Part shown: piece after piece, positions 46,309 through 54,718 of the stretch
How the letters are laid out: the number at the start of each line of letters is the position of its first letter
Position numbering within the stretch: the stretch's first letter is position 1
From: AP-15 sp963701815
GTDB lineage: Bacteria > Pseudomonadota > Alphaproteobacteria > ATCC43930 > CGMCC-115725
NCBI GenBank assembly: GCA_963701815.1
Contig: CAVPBN010000041.1
Span: 53,043-117,042, forward strand
Length of the DNA stretch: 64,000 nt
Reading direction: 5' to 3'
Notes under the pieces: model-generated
Seen by the model: only the letters and a program-made list of their open reading frames with translations
What the model was told of the DNA's origin: nothing
Database searches by the model: none
Translations under genes and position numbers: made by a program

Positions 46309-48296
46309 GCCGGGTCCACCGGCTGGAGAGCGATCGTCGGCCCGGTGTGGGCGGCCGGCGCTCGCCGCCGGGCCCGCCGATCGCTCAACGAGACGAGCCC
46401 GCCGAGCGCCGCCAGGATGGCGCCGAACCAGACCCACGGTACGAGCGGGTTGTAATAGGCGCGCAACACCCAGCCGCCTTTGCCGTCCCCCTCGCCGAGC
46501 GCCAGATAGAGGTCGCCAAGCCCGTTGGTGGTGATCGAGGTATTGGTCGTCGAGCTGCCGGCGATCGGATAAAACCGGCGCTCGGGATAGACCGCGAACG
46601 GCGCCCGGCCGGGTCGATCGACGATGATCTCGGCGCGCTGCACCTGATAATTTTCGACGCGGCCCTCGCTCACGCCGACCAGATGCAGATTGCGGCCGGC
46701 GATCTGGATATCGCCGCCGGGGCGCATCGTCTCGATCCGTTCGCTGCGCCAAGCGGTCGAAACGGTGATTCCGGCGATCAGCACGCCGACCCCGAAATGG
46801 GCGATCGCATAGCCCCAGGTGCCGCGCGGCAGATGGCGCAGTCGGCGCAGCACCACAGCCGGCGGCAATTTGCCGACGCCGGTGCGATCGGCCAGATCGG
46901 TCAGCACGCCGAGCATCGCCCAGACGGCGAGCGCGACGCCGCCGAGTGCGGGCAGCGAGGCGTTGCGGTCGAACAGAAAGACGGCCAGCGGAGCCAGCAG
47001 CGCACCGATCAGCGCCGGCAGCAGCCGGCGCAATGCCGCCGCAAGGTTGCCCCGGCGCCAGGCGAGCACCGGTCCGATCGCCATCGCCACCAGCCCCGGC
47101 ACCACGATCGGGACAAAGGTCGTGTCGAAATATTGCGGCCCGACCGACAGTTTGGCCCCGCTCCAGACCTCGGCGAACAACGGATAGAACGTGCCGAGGA
47201 ACACCGTCGCCATGCCGGCCGCCAGCAGCAGGTTGTTGACGACGAGCGCCCCTTCACGGCTGACCGGGGCGAAGCGGCCCCCGGCGGCAAGGCTCGGCGC
47301 GCGCCACGCATAGAGGAAAAGGCCGCCGCCGACAACGAGTGCGATCAGCACCAGGATAAAGACGCCGCGGGTCGGGTCGACGGCAAAGGAATGGACCGAG
47401 GTCAACACCCCCGAGCGCACCAGAAACGTGCCGACCAGGCTCATGCCAAAGGTCATGATCGCCAACAGCACGGTCCAGCGCGGCAGGCCGCCGCGCTTTT
47501 CGACGACGGCCGCCGAGTGCAACAGCGCGGTGCCCAACAGCCACGGCATGAACGAGGCGTTCTCGACCGGGTCCCACGCCCACCAGCCGCCCCAGCCGAG
47601 CACGTAATAGGCCCACCAGCTGCCCATCGCGACGCCGAGCGTCAGCCCGCACCATGCGGTCAACGCCCAGGGCCGCACCCAGCGCGCCCAGACGGCATCG
47701 ACCCGGCCTTCGAGCAGCGCCGCGATCGCGAAGGAGTATGCGATCGAGAACCCGACATAGCCGAAATAGAGGCAAGGCGGGTGAAACGCCAACCCCGGGT
47801 CCTGCAACAGCGGGTTCAGGTCGCGGCCGTCGGCGGGTGCGGGGAACAGCCGGGCGAACGGGTCCGAGGTGCCGATGATGAAGGCGAGCGTACCAAAACC
47901 GAGCAGGCCCTGGATCGCCAGGGTGCGGGCCCGCAGGCTCGCCGGCAAGGTGCGGCCGAAGAATGCGACGAGCCCGCCGAACAAGGCCAGCATGAACACC
48001 CACAGCATCATCGAGCCTTCGTGACTGCCCCAGGCGCCTGTGACCTTGTACAGCATCGGCTTCGAGGTGCTCGAATTCTCGAATACATTGAGCACCGAAA
48101 AATCGGAGACTATGTGAGCGTGAATAAAGATCGCGAACGACAGCGCCACCAGACCGAGCTGCAACAGCGCCGCCGGCCGCGCCAAGTCCATCAATGCCCG
48201 GCTGCGCGCGTGCGCGCCGGCCAGCGGGACCACCCCCTGCACCGCCGCCACCAGGAGGGCGAGGATCAGCGCGAAGTGACCGAGTTCTACCAGCAT
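46305..48296 (-). CDS. ccmF: CcmF, haem lyase of cytochrome c maturation
   Basis: A 663-residue integral membrane protein with about fourteen hydrophobic segments. The WWD haem-handling motif G-W-G-G-W-W-A-W-D-P-V-E-N is in the middle, and S-H-E-G-S-M near residue 90 is conserved. A large periplasmic domain lies before the last membrane segment. CcmF transfers haem to apocytochrome c with CcmH and CcmI. It is the first ccm gene of this run. ccmE and ccmABCD are not in the window. Confidence 0.96.
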   Translation of the reverse strand: MLVELGHFALILALLVAAVQGVVPLAGAHARSRALMDLARPAALLQLGLVALSFAIFIHAHIVSDFSVLNVFENSSTSKPMLYKVTGAWGSHEGSMMLWVFMLALFGGLVAFFGRTLPASLRARTLAIQGLLGFGTLAFIIGTSDPFARLFPAPADGRDLNPLLQDPGLAFHPPCLYFGYVGFSIAYSFAIAALLEGRVDAVWARWVRPWALTAWCGLTLGVAMGSWWAYYVLGWGGWWAWDPVENASFMPWLLGTALLHSAAVVEKRGGLPRWTVLLAIMTFGMSLVGTFLVRSGVLTSVHSFAVDPTRGVFILVLIALVVGGGLFLYAWRAPSLAAGGRFAPVSREGALVVNNLLLAAGMATVFLGTFYPLFAEVWSGAKLSVGPQYFDTTFVPIVVPGLVAMAIGPVLAWRRGNLAAALRRLLPALIGALLAPLAVFLFDRNASLPALGGVALAVWAMLGVLTDLADRTGVGKLPPAVVLRRLRHLPRGTWGYAIAHFGVGVLIAGITVSTAWRSERIETMRPGGDIQIAGRNLHLVGVSEGRVENYQVQRAEIIVDRPGRAPFAVYPERRFYPIAGSSTTNTSITTNGLGDLYLALGEGDGKGGWVLRAYYNPLVPWVWFGAILAALGGLVSLSDRRARRRAPAAHTGPTIALQPVDPA

Positions 48297-48559
48297 CGCT
48301 GAGCGTCCGCGCGGCGCGGCGGCTTCATCTTTCCCTGCCCTGTCCCGAAGGCGGCGAAAACTCTCCGGCCGGTGCGCAATCCGGTCCGGCCAATCGGCAA
48401 TGGGCGTCGATATTCGAGTTCTTACATAGCCAGAGGGTCGTCATTCGGTGCCTCCAGATCCCCGCGGCGCAAGAACCGACCAGGGAATCGCAGCCCTCGA
48501 TTTTACCGGAAGATGGCGGCGACGGTATCCGGATGGAAGGGCGACATCCCTGCCCGGGA

Positions 48560-49762
48560 TTATCCGTCGGCATCGCCGAGCAGCATGCGGCCATAGGGCG
48601 CCATCGCCGCCAGCCGGCTCGCGGCGGTGTGGGTCAGGATCGTCATCACGTCGCGGCGGATCGAGCCCAGTTCATCATTGTCATAGACCCAGCGGGCGCC
48701 GTCGATCTCGCACAACCGGTCGAGCGCCCAGCCGACCTGATGCTGGGCGTAGACCATGTCGCGCCGCGCCCGCAACGCCTCGGCCTCGGTGATCCTGCGG
48801 CCCGAACTTACCTCCGCGGTGCTCGATTCGCGCCCCGTATGGAGCAGCAAAGTCGCGGTGTCGATCGCGGCGGCGGCCTCGCCGACAGCCATCTGCACGA
48901 ATTCGGACTCGGCCACCCGGCGCACTCCGCGCGACACCCTGCCGGCCAACGAGCGGCACGCCACATCGAGGGCCCGCCGGCCGAGCGCGATCGCCACCGG
49001 CGGCAGCGAATACGAGACCAGAAAACCGCGCGGCGCGCGCAACACCGGGTAGTCGGGATGCACCAGCGCGCCCGGCGGGGTGCCGGCAAACAGATCGCTG
49101 ACCATCACCGAGCGGTGCTCGGGCACAAACACGTCGCGCAATACCAGCGATTTGCTGCCGGTGCCGGCGAGGCCCAAGGTCTGCCAATCGTCGACGATCT
49201 CGATCTCGGCGAACGGCACGAGCAGATAGGCGATATGCCGCGGATCGCCCATTTGCCCCAGAAAGGCGCCGATGATCGCCCATTGCGCATGATCGCAACC
49301 GCTGGAGAAGGTGTAATGCCCGCTCAGCCGCCAGCCGCCGGGCACACGCTCGGCCGCGGCGCGCGGCGCCAGCGAGGACGCCGCGACCGCCTCGGGATCG
49401 TCGCCCCAGACGTCGATCTGCGCCTGCTCGGGATATTGGGCGATGATCCACTGGTGTTCGGCCAATACCGCGTAGACCCAGCCCGAGGAGGCGCAGCCCC
49501 AGGTCAATTCCTCGACGATCCGCGAGAACAGGCTGAACCGGCCCTGCATCCCGCCAAACCGCCGCGGCTGCAGGATGCGCATGATTCCGGCTGCGCGATA
49601 GTCGGCAATCGTCTCCGCCGGCACCTGCCGCGCCGCCGCCGCTCGCGGCGCCCGTTCGGCCAGAAGCGGGATCAGCGCCCGCGCCCGCTCCAGCACCGCC
49701 CGCTCCTTCTCGGGTAAATCGGTGTCGTCGCCGGAGAGCGAAACCGGGTCACGGCGCGTCAT
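48560..49762 (-). CDS. Acyl-CoA dehydrogenase-fold flavin monooxygenase (HsaA/HpaH-like)
   Basis: A 400-residue protein of the acyl-CoA dehydrogenase superfamily, group D flavin monooxygenase branch. It has A-D-Y-R-A-A-G-I-M-R-I near residue 55, G-C-A-S-S-G-W-V-Y-A-V-L, the segment G-H-Y-T-F-S-S-G-C-D-H-A-Q-W typical of HsaA-like oxygenases, and L-G-L-A-G-T-G-S-K-S. It lacks a clear catalytic Glu of true acyl-CoA dehydrogenases. Such oxygenases use reduced flavin from a separate reductase to hydroxylate aromatics or similar compounds. No reductase gene is adjacent. The substrate is unknown. Confidence 0.85.
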   Translation of the reverse strand: MTRRDPVSLSGDDTDLPEKERAVLERARALIPLLAERAPRAAAARQVPAETIADYRAAGIMRILQPRRFGGMQGRFSLFSRIVEELTWGCASSGWVYAVLAEHQWIIAQYPEQAQIDVWGDDPEAVAASSLAPRAAAERVPGGWRLSGHYTFSSGCDHAQWAIIGAFLGQMGDPRHIAYLLVPFAEIEIVDDWQTLGLAGTGSKSLVLRDVFVPEHRSVMVSDLFAGTPPGALVHPDYPVLRAPRGFLVSYSLPPVAIALGRRALDVACRSLAGRVSRGVRRVAESEFVQMAVGEAAAAIDTATLLLHTGRESSTAEVSSGRRITEAEALRARRDMVYAQHQVGWALDRLCEIDGARWVYDNDELGSIRRDVMTILTHTAASRLAAMAPYGRMLLGDADG

Positions 49763-50061
49763 GGGGTTTCGCCATCGGGCATGCGGTCCTCGCCGTAGCC
49801 TCCGTTTGATGCTTCTGGTTCAGCCTGCATCGGGGACGGTGGCCGAGCAAGAGGTAGTGGGCAAGCACGTTTCCAGTCGGCTTACGGAACGACCCCGCAC
49901 AGCGGCGCCCGGCGCGGCCGCCCCAGCGGCGCCGAGCAGGTCGGGGAGGGCGCCGAGCCTGGCTCCTCGGCTTCCGGTGATTTTTATCAAGTATGTAGAA
50001 TGTTTTTGCCATATTTATATTTAATTTGATTAGATTGACCACTTAAACGATCATTTAATTA
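49763..50061. other. Long intergenic region with a GC-to-AT transition
   Basis: The first 200 bases are GC-rich and contain a hairpin-forming stretch around 49955-49975 (GCCGAG then CTCGGC). From about 49980 the sequence becomes strongly AT-rich (long runs of A/T to 50090), unlike anything else in the window. A 97-codon minus-strand open frame here (49749-50042) is not supported. The AT-rich part leads into the promoter at 50062-50089. Confidence 0.55.
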
Positions 50062-50089
50062 TTGACAATCTCTTAATATAGGATAAAAT
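50062..50089 (+). promoter_or_regulatory. Sigma-70-like promoter of the GNAT-like gene
   Basis: TTGACA at 50062-50067 and TAAAAT at 50084-50089 are separated by 16 bases, close to the sigma-70 consensus (6/6 and 5/6). The surrounding DNA is AT-rich. The predicted transcription start near 50096 leaves a leader of about 65 bases before the GTG at 50163. Confidence 0.65.
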
Positions 50090-50126
50090 TCGGCGCATCT
50101 TAAGACTTTCGATTATCGCAGTTCGA

Positions 50127-50140
50127 GCGCCCTAGGGCGC
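50127..50140. promoter_or_regulatory. Perfect palindrome in the leader, possible operator
   Basis: GCGCCCTAGGGCGC is a perfect 14-bp palindrome located in the transcribed leader, 22 bp before the start codon. It could be a dimeric repressor site or form an RNA hairpin near the ribosome-binding site (AGGGAG at about 50149-50155). This is inference from symmetry and position. Confidence 0.4.
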
Positions 50141-50162
50141 CCGATAACCAGGGAGCATCGGC

Positions 50163-51029
50163 GTGGCTCTGATCTATCCGAACATCGTCCCCGAAAACAA
50201 TCTCCGCCTCCTCGACGCGCTGACCATCAAATACGGGCCGGCGCCGCTGCTGGCGCGCTTTCTGCTCGAAGGCGACAAGGCGGCGCGGCGGATCGGGGTC
50301 CGCCTGCGTTTGCGGCATGATTTCGATGAGTTGCTCTACGTCAACAAACAGCAGATCGCTCGCGGCAACTGGTATCGCCTCCCAGACAATTTCAATTCTG
50401 AATATTCCGAGTTATCGGCGGAGAATTCGTACTGGATTTCAGGTGAGGACGAACACGGGGAGATAGTCCTGACGCAGGCCGGTCATGTCTATTACTGGCC
50501 GGACACGACCCTGGAGCAGGAAGCCCATGCGATGTTCTATGCCGGTCGGGGCAAAGATCAGCTCTGTCGGGTCACGTCGCCGGCTGCCGAATTGATCACC
50601 GGGGTCGTGTTTTGCGCCGGCTCGCACTGGATTCGGCCGGATTACCGAGGGAACAGACTATCTCATCTGCTCGCCCGCTTAGGTCGGGCCTACGCAATTT
50701 CGCGCTGGCCCGTCGATTGGGCGATTGCCCTCGTCGCGCCGGTGCTGGTGGAAAAAGGAGTGAGCGCCGGCTACGGCTACAAGCACGGCAGCCGCAGCAT
50801 TTTTTTCCCGGATTCGCCGTGGGGCAATCTCGAATTCGTGCTGGCCTATCTGAGCGCCGACGAGGCTTATGCCGACCTCGCGCAATTCCTTGCCGCCGGA
50901 ATTTCGCGCGCGGCAGACCGCGATTTTCACGGTTGTGTCGGGTCCGAGGCAGCCTTGATCCCACGCGACGACAATGTCACCAGGATTTCGTCCGAAGGCG
51001 TCTTCCACGGCAGCAGCAACCGCTCGTAG
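50163..51029 (+). CDS. Uncharacterised protein, GNAT-acetyltransferase-like core
   Basis: A 288-residue protein I cannot name. The middle (residues about 145-205) reads I-T-G-V-V-F-C-A-G, then W-I-R-P-D-Y-R-G-N-R-L-S-H-L-L-A-R, which resembles the strand-4/helix-3 region of GNAT acetyltransferases, where R-G-x-G/R-L binds acetyl-CoA. The N-terminal part has R-L-R-L-R-H-D-F-D-E-L-L and N-S-Y-W-I-S-G-E-D-E. The start is a GTG after AGGGAG, and the gene has its own strong promoter. The last 103 bp overlap the 3' end of the opposing PAS-like gene. Acetyltransferase activity is inference. Confidence 0.72.
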   Translation: MALIYPNIVPENNLRLLDALTIKYGPAPLLARFLLEGDKAARRIGVRLRLRHDFDELLYVNKQQIARGNWYRLPDNFNSEYSELSAENSYWISGEDEHGEIVLTQAGHVYYWPDTTLEQEAHAMFYAGRGKDQLCRVTSPAAELITGVVFCAGSHWIRPDYRGNRLSHLLARLGRAYAISRWPVDWAIALVAPVLVEKGVSAGYGYKHGSRSIFFPDSPWGNLEFVLAYLSADEAYADLAQFLAAGISRAADRDFHGCVGSEAALIPRDDNVTRISSEGVFHGSSNRS

Positions 51030-51781
51030 CGGGTAAAATAAGTATCCGGACGGCTGCCGATGGCCGCGGTGACGTAATCGTATCTCGGTTCGCCGGTTCG
51101 GGCCACGTTTTTGTAAAATTCCGAAACCCATGCCCCATAGTCTTTGTCCGGCAGGTTTTCGAGCTTTTCTCCGATCGCCCGGAAATGGTAGTCGGTTTCG
51201 AGCCAGTTGCCGTGACCGTCGCCGATGAAGCGGAACGTCGGTTCCGGACGGCGCGGCCGGATGCCGGCGATCATCATCCGCGACAGCAGGTCGTGCTTGA
51301 TCGCGAACGAGATGACGCTCGGGTCGAAACATCCGAACGACATCCGCCATTTCTGCGCCATCAGCCGCAGCGGACTTTCTGCGGTGTCGAAGAGGCGGGA
51401 GAAATTCTGCGGCTCCACAAGAAATTTATCCTCGATCGCCGGCGCGTAGCGCGGCGAGCACAATTCCGACAGCCGAGACACCGCCAGTTCGGGAGAGGAC
51501 AGAATCTCCGATCGCCACGCCGTATCGAAGTACCTGATACGAAATAATTTGATGCGGGTCGACAATAGTTGCTGCTGAACCGCGAGCAGGGCCGGCAGTT
51601 CTACATTCCATGGATGCAGCTCGATTTCGATGACCGATCCGTCCAATTCCTGGAATTTGACGAAACCGAGGTTTTTCACCGCAAACGCGGCAGCATCATA
51701 ATCGGGATCCGGATCGCCCAACGCCGCGAGAAACTCGGCGCTGTCCTCGAGCACCCATTGCCCGTCCGGCGTGACCAACAT
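50927..51781 (-). CDS. PAS-like domain protein of unknown function
   Basis: A 284-residue protein without transmembrane segments. The C-terminal half reads F-R-F-I-G-D-G-H-G-N-W-L, D-Y-H-F-R-A-I-G-E-K-L and R-Y-E-R-L-L-L-P-W, a pattern seen in single-PAS proteins common in Rhodospirillales-type genomes. The N-terminal half (V-L-E-D-S-A-E-F-L-A-A-L-G-D) is not recognised. No kinase, cyclase or DNA-binding output domain is present. The ATG at 51781 is the best start; an upstream in-frame extension is judged spurious. The convergent neighbour overlaps the 3' end by 103 bp. Confidence 0.68.
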   Translation of the reverse strand: MLVTPDGQWVLEDSAEFLAALGDPDPDYDAAAFAVKNLGFVKFQELDGSVIEIELHPWNVELPALLAVQQQLLSTRIKLFRIRYFDTAWRSEILSSPELAVSRLSELCSPRYAPAIEDKFLVEPQNFSRLFDTAESPLRLMAQKWRMSFGCFDPSVISFAIKHDLLSRMMIAGIRPRRPEPTFRFIGDGHGNWLETDYHFRAIGEKLENLPDKDYGAWVSEFYKNVARTGEPRYDYVTAAIGSRPDTYFTRYERLLLPWKTPSDEILVTLSSRGIKAASDPTQP

Positions 51782-51998
51782 CGTAAGCCGCTTCACCACA
51801 GCCCTCGCAGCGTTGACCGGCGGTCTCGGGGCAAGCCTCGTCGCCTGCCACGCTATCGGCGGAAGGTTAATCGATGATGAACGAGCGAGCGCACAGCGGC
51901 TGGCTCGTCCATGCCGGGGCTGCCCCGTCGCGATACATTCACGCGCTCTGAGGTCGCGCACGCGGCTACCGAGACGGCCGGGCGCCGCCCCGGCGGTT

Positions 51999-52388
51999 TT
52001 ATCCAAAGTATGCGAGGTCCTCGGGGCGCGGCTTCCAGTCGGGATTGCCCGGCCACTCCTTGGTTCTTCCGGACATCGCGCCGCCGTAACGCACGCGGAA
52101 CAGCAGCGTGCGCTGCGGTCCGTTCCGGTATTCGTGCAATTCGCCGCGCGGGTGGACGACGAACGCACCCGGCGCCACCGCGACCGTCTCGGTCGGGGTG
52201 CGCATCGTACCGCCGCCCTCGAAACAAAAATAGATCTCGGTCGCCTCCGGGTGGCAGTGATAGGGGCTGGTCTGACCCGGCTCCCAGCACGCGATCGTGA
52301 AATCCCCTTCCCCGGTCGCGCCGAGCACCTTTTCCATATGTTTCTTCGGGTCGAAGACCTGCTCGGCCCGCAGATTGAAACTGTACAT
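51999..52388 (-). CDS. Cupin-domain protein
   Basis: A 129-residue single-domain cupin. Motif 1 is S-P-Y-H-C-H-P-E-A-T-E-I-Y-F-C-F-E-G-G-G (residues about 45-64) with the two histidines and Glu that bind metal, and motif 2 is A-F-V-V-H-P-R-G-E-L-H-E near residue 87. The start is the ATG at 52388, preceded by GAGGGG. An earlier ATG would add 45 unrelated residues. It is divergent from the PEP-mutase-like gene and shares a 133-bp promoter region with it. Substrate unknown. Confidence 0.87.
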   Translation of the reverse strand: MYSFNLRAEQVFDPKKHMEKVLGATGEGDFTIACWEPGQTSPYHCHPEATEIYFCFEGGGTMRTPTETVAVAPGAFVVHPRGELHEYRNGPQRTLLFRVRYGGAMSGRTKEWPGNPDWKPRPEDLAYFG

Positions 52389-52521
52389 CGGGTCCCCTCG
52401 GCGGTTTGGCCGCAATCTAGCCGCCGCCCCGGCCGCCATCAAGCGGGGGGCCCGGGAATGCGCTGGACGCCGAACCATATCGGGGACATAGCTCTGTTCG
52501 ACCGATCGAGCGGAGGAAACC

Positions 52522-53406
52522 ATGGCCCAATCAAGCCGGCTGCGTGAACTGCTGCTCCGGGACGCGATGGTCGTGGCGCCGGGCGCCTATGACTGCATCA
52601 CCGCCAGACTGATCGGGCAGGCCGGGTTCGACGCGGTCTACATGACCGGCGCCGGCACCGCGGCGGCCCTCGGCTATCCCGATTTCGGCTTGATCACGAT
52701 GTCGGAGATGGTCGGCAATGCCGAGCGGATCGCCGCCGCCGTCGATCTGCCGGTTATCGCCGACGCCGACACCGGCTACGGCAACGAACTCAACGTCATT
52801 CGCACGGTGCGCGAATATGAGCGCAGCGGCGTTGCCGCCGTTCATATCGAAGATCAGGGGTTTCCGAAAAAATGCGGCCATCTCGACGATAAGGAGATCG
52901 TCCCCCGAGAGGACTGGCTGGCCAAAATCCGCGCCGCCGCCGCCGCCCGGCATGACCCGAATTTCGTGATCATCGCGCGCACCGATGCGCGCGCCGTCGC
53001 CGGGTTCGACGAGGCCGTCGCGCGGGCGAACGCGGCTTTGGCGGCCGGCGCCGATATGGCGTTTGTCGAGGCCCCGCAATCGACCGACGAAGTCGCCGCG
53101 GTGCCGCGCCTGGTCAAGGGACCGTGCCTGCTCAATGTCGTCCGCGGCGGCAAGACCCCCGACCTCGATCTCGCCGAGGCCGAGAGGATGGGCTACAAGC
53201 TGGCGATCGTGCCGGCGCTGCTGCTGCAATCCGTCGTCGGCATCTGCGACGCACAGCTCGCCGCGCTGAAGGCGGCACGCCGCCATCCCGCACCGTTCGC
53301 CGAGATGAATGTTCGAGAGATGTTCGGGCGCTTCGGCGCCGAGGAATGGGATGCGCGGCGCCGCCGGTTCCGCACCGCCGCCCAGACCCTCGACGCGGCG
53401 CAATAG
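52522..53406 (+). CDS. Isocitrate lyase/PEP mutase family protein (2-methylisocitrate lyase-like)
   Basis: A 294-residue enzyme of the PEP mutase/isocitrate lyase superfamily. The metal motif D-A-D-T-G-Y-G is at residues 81-87, the I-E-D-Q motif at 109-112, and the catalytic loop K-K-C-G-H at 116-120, all as in C-C lyases such as 2-methylisocitrate lyase. It also resembles carboxyvinyl-carboxyphosphonate phosphorylmutase-annotated proteins, whose function is often unproven. GGAGGA precedes the ATG. Compare the paralogue at 1214-2137, which lacks the cysteine loop. No other methylcitrate-cycle gene is adjacent. Confidence 0.88.
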   Translation: MAQSSRLRELLLRDAMVVAPGAYDCITARLIGQAGFDAVYMTGAGTAAALGYPDFGLITMSEMVGNAERIAAAVDLPVIADADTGYGNELNVIRTVREYERSGVAAVHIEDQGFPKKCGHLDDKEIVPREDWLAKIRAAAAARHDPNFVIIARTDARAVAGFDEAVARANAALAAGADMAFVEAPQSTDEVAAVPRLVKGPCLLNVVRGGKTPDLDLAEAERMGYKLAIVPALLLQSVVGICDAQLAALKAARRHPAPFAEMNVREMFGRFGAEEWDARRRRFRTAAQTLDAAQ

Positions 53407-53464
53407 CGGAAAGAACGATCTTGCCGGCGGCATCGCGACCGCGCCCCGCCCCTCCCGCTCCGCG

Positions 53465-53500
53465 GGTCCCTCCCTCCCCCGCGAGCGGGGGAGGGTTCGG
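53465..53500. repeat. GC-rich palindromic intergenic repeat
   Basis: CCCTCCCCCGC and its exact complement GCGGGGGAGGG form an 11-bp stem around a 2-base loop, flanked by further C/T-rich and G-rich sequence. It belongs to the same general class as the palindromes at 57066-57110 and 57475-57540. It lies between the PEP-mutase-like gene and the RluA-type gene. Confidence 0.6.
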
Positions 53501-53519
53501 GCGGTGGCTCACTCCCCGA

Positions 53520-54191
53520 GTGCTCTATCGCGACGGGCTGATTCTGGTCATCGACAAGCCGGCCGGGATCGCCGTGCATCCCGGCCCCGGCGGCGGCCCG
53601 GATCTCGAAAGCGGTTTCGGCGCGCTGCGCTTCGGTCTGCCGCACCCCCCTGCCCTCGCCCATCGCCTGGACCGCGACACCAGCGGCTGCCTGGTGCTGG
53701 GCCGTCATCCAAAGGCTTTGCGGCGCGTGGGATCCCTGTTCGCCGAGGGCAAGGTCGAAAAGACCTATTGGGCGATCGTCGAGGGCCGCCCGCCGGACGA
53801 CGAGGGGTCGATCGAAACCGGGTTGCGCAAGCTTACACGCGGAAACGGCTGGCGAATGATCGTCGACCCGGCCGGGCAGCATGCGGTTACCGATTATCGC
53901 GTGCTCGGCCATGGCGACGGCCGTACCTGGCTCGAACTCCGCCCGCGCACCGGCCGCACCCACCAGATCCGCGTGCATTGCGCCGCGCTCGGCTGCCCGG
54001 TGGCCGGCGATCCCGTTTATGGCCGGGGCGAGACCGGGCCGCTGCTGCTGCACGCGCGCGCCATCGCTCTGCCGCTCTATCCGGCGAAGCCGCCGATCGC
54101 CGTCACCGCTCCGCCGCCGCCGCACCTGCTCGCGGCGCTGGCGCGGCTCGGCTGCAATCCCGCCCCGGGCGGTTGCACGGAATTGAAATGA
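53520..54191 (+). CDS. RluA-family pseudouridine synthase
   Basis: A 223-residue RluA-type rRNA/tRNA pseudouridine synthase. It has L-I-L-V-I-D-K-P-A-G near the start, the catalytic-Asp motif H-R-L-D-R-D-T-S-G-C-L near residue 50, L-R-P-R-T-G-R-T-H-Q-I-R-V-H, and C-P-V-A-G-D-P-V-Y-G. No S4 domain precedes it. The start is uncertain: GTG at 53520 is the first plausible in-frame codon and gives V-L-Y-R-D-G-L. Upstream lies a palindromic repeat. It is followed directly by the GNAT gene. The RNA target is unknown. Confidence 0.9.
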   Translation: MLYRDGLILVIDKPAGIAVHPGPGGGPDLESGFGALRFGLPHPPALAHRLDRDTSGCLVLGRHPKALRRVGSLFAEGKVEKTYWAIVEGRPPDDEGSIETGLRKLTRGNGWRMIVDPAGQHAVTDYRVLGHGDGRTWLELRPRTGRTHQIRVHCAALGCPVAGDPVYGRGETGPLLLHARAIALPLYPAKPPIAVTAPPPPHLLAALARLGCNPAPGGCTELK

Positions 54192-54192
54192 G

Positions 54193-54718
54193 GTGAGCGG
54201 CGCCCGGATCGAAGTGCGAGGCTTGCTGCCGGCGGACGGCGCCTCCTATCGCGGGATCCGGCTGGAGGCGCTGAGAAGCGTCCCCGAAGCGTTCGGCAGC
54301 ACGTTCGAGGCGGAAAGCGCCGAGCCGTTGAGCTGGTTCGCCGCCCGGCTCGACAGCGCGGCGGTGTTCGGCGCCTTCGACGGCGGCGATCTGATCGGCA
54401 TCGCCGGCCTCTTTGTCAAAGAGGGTCGAAAGGAGGCGCACAAGGGCGTGCTGTGGGGCCTCGTATGTCGCGAAGGATGCGCGGCGGTCCGGCATCGGCC
54501 GACGCCTCGTCGAGGCGGTCGTCGAGCATGCGCGCCGGCGCGTCGAATTGCTTCAGCTGACCGTGGTCAGCACCAACGCGCCGGCCAGGCGCCTTTACGC
54601 CGAACTCGGCTTTGTCGAATACGGGACCGAAAGGCACGCCTTAAAGCACGACGGGCGTTACTGGGATGAGATATTGATGGTCAAACCGTTATTGCCCGAC
54701 GAGGCGACCCGGTCATGA
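54193..54718 (+). CDS. GNAT-family N-acetyltransferase (one-base frameshift)
   Basis: The N-terminal part (R-G-L-L-P-A-D-G-A-S-Y-R-G-I-R-L-E-A-L, then A-F-G-S-T-F) runs to V-L-W-G-L. An extra G near 54463 (CTCGTATGTC for CTCTATGTC) then shifts the frame. Past it the domain continues with Y-V-A-K-D-A-R-R-S-G-I-G-R-R-L-V, the acetyl-CoA-binding motif, and N-A-P-A-R-R-L-Y-A-E-L-G-F. With the base removed the protein is a normal GNAT of about 174 residues. The start is a GTG just after the rluA-type stop, and the end overlaps the purB ATG (ATGA). Probably a sequence error. Confidence 0.78.

Noticed and set aside
49749..50042. 97-codon minus-strand open frame upstream of the flavin monooxygenase-like gene
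   Set aside because: It begins in the AT-rich promoter island, then turns into Arg/Pro-rich sequence typical of chance frames. No ribosome site and no known motif.
53440..53500. Intrinsic terminator after the PEP-mutase-like gene
   Set aside because: The palindrome has no T-run on either strand and belongs to a class of dispersed GC-rich repeats, so it is listed as a repeat.
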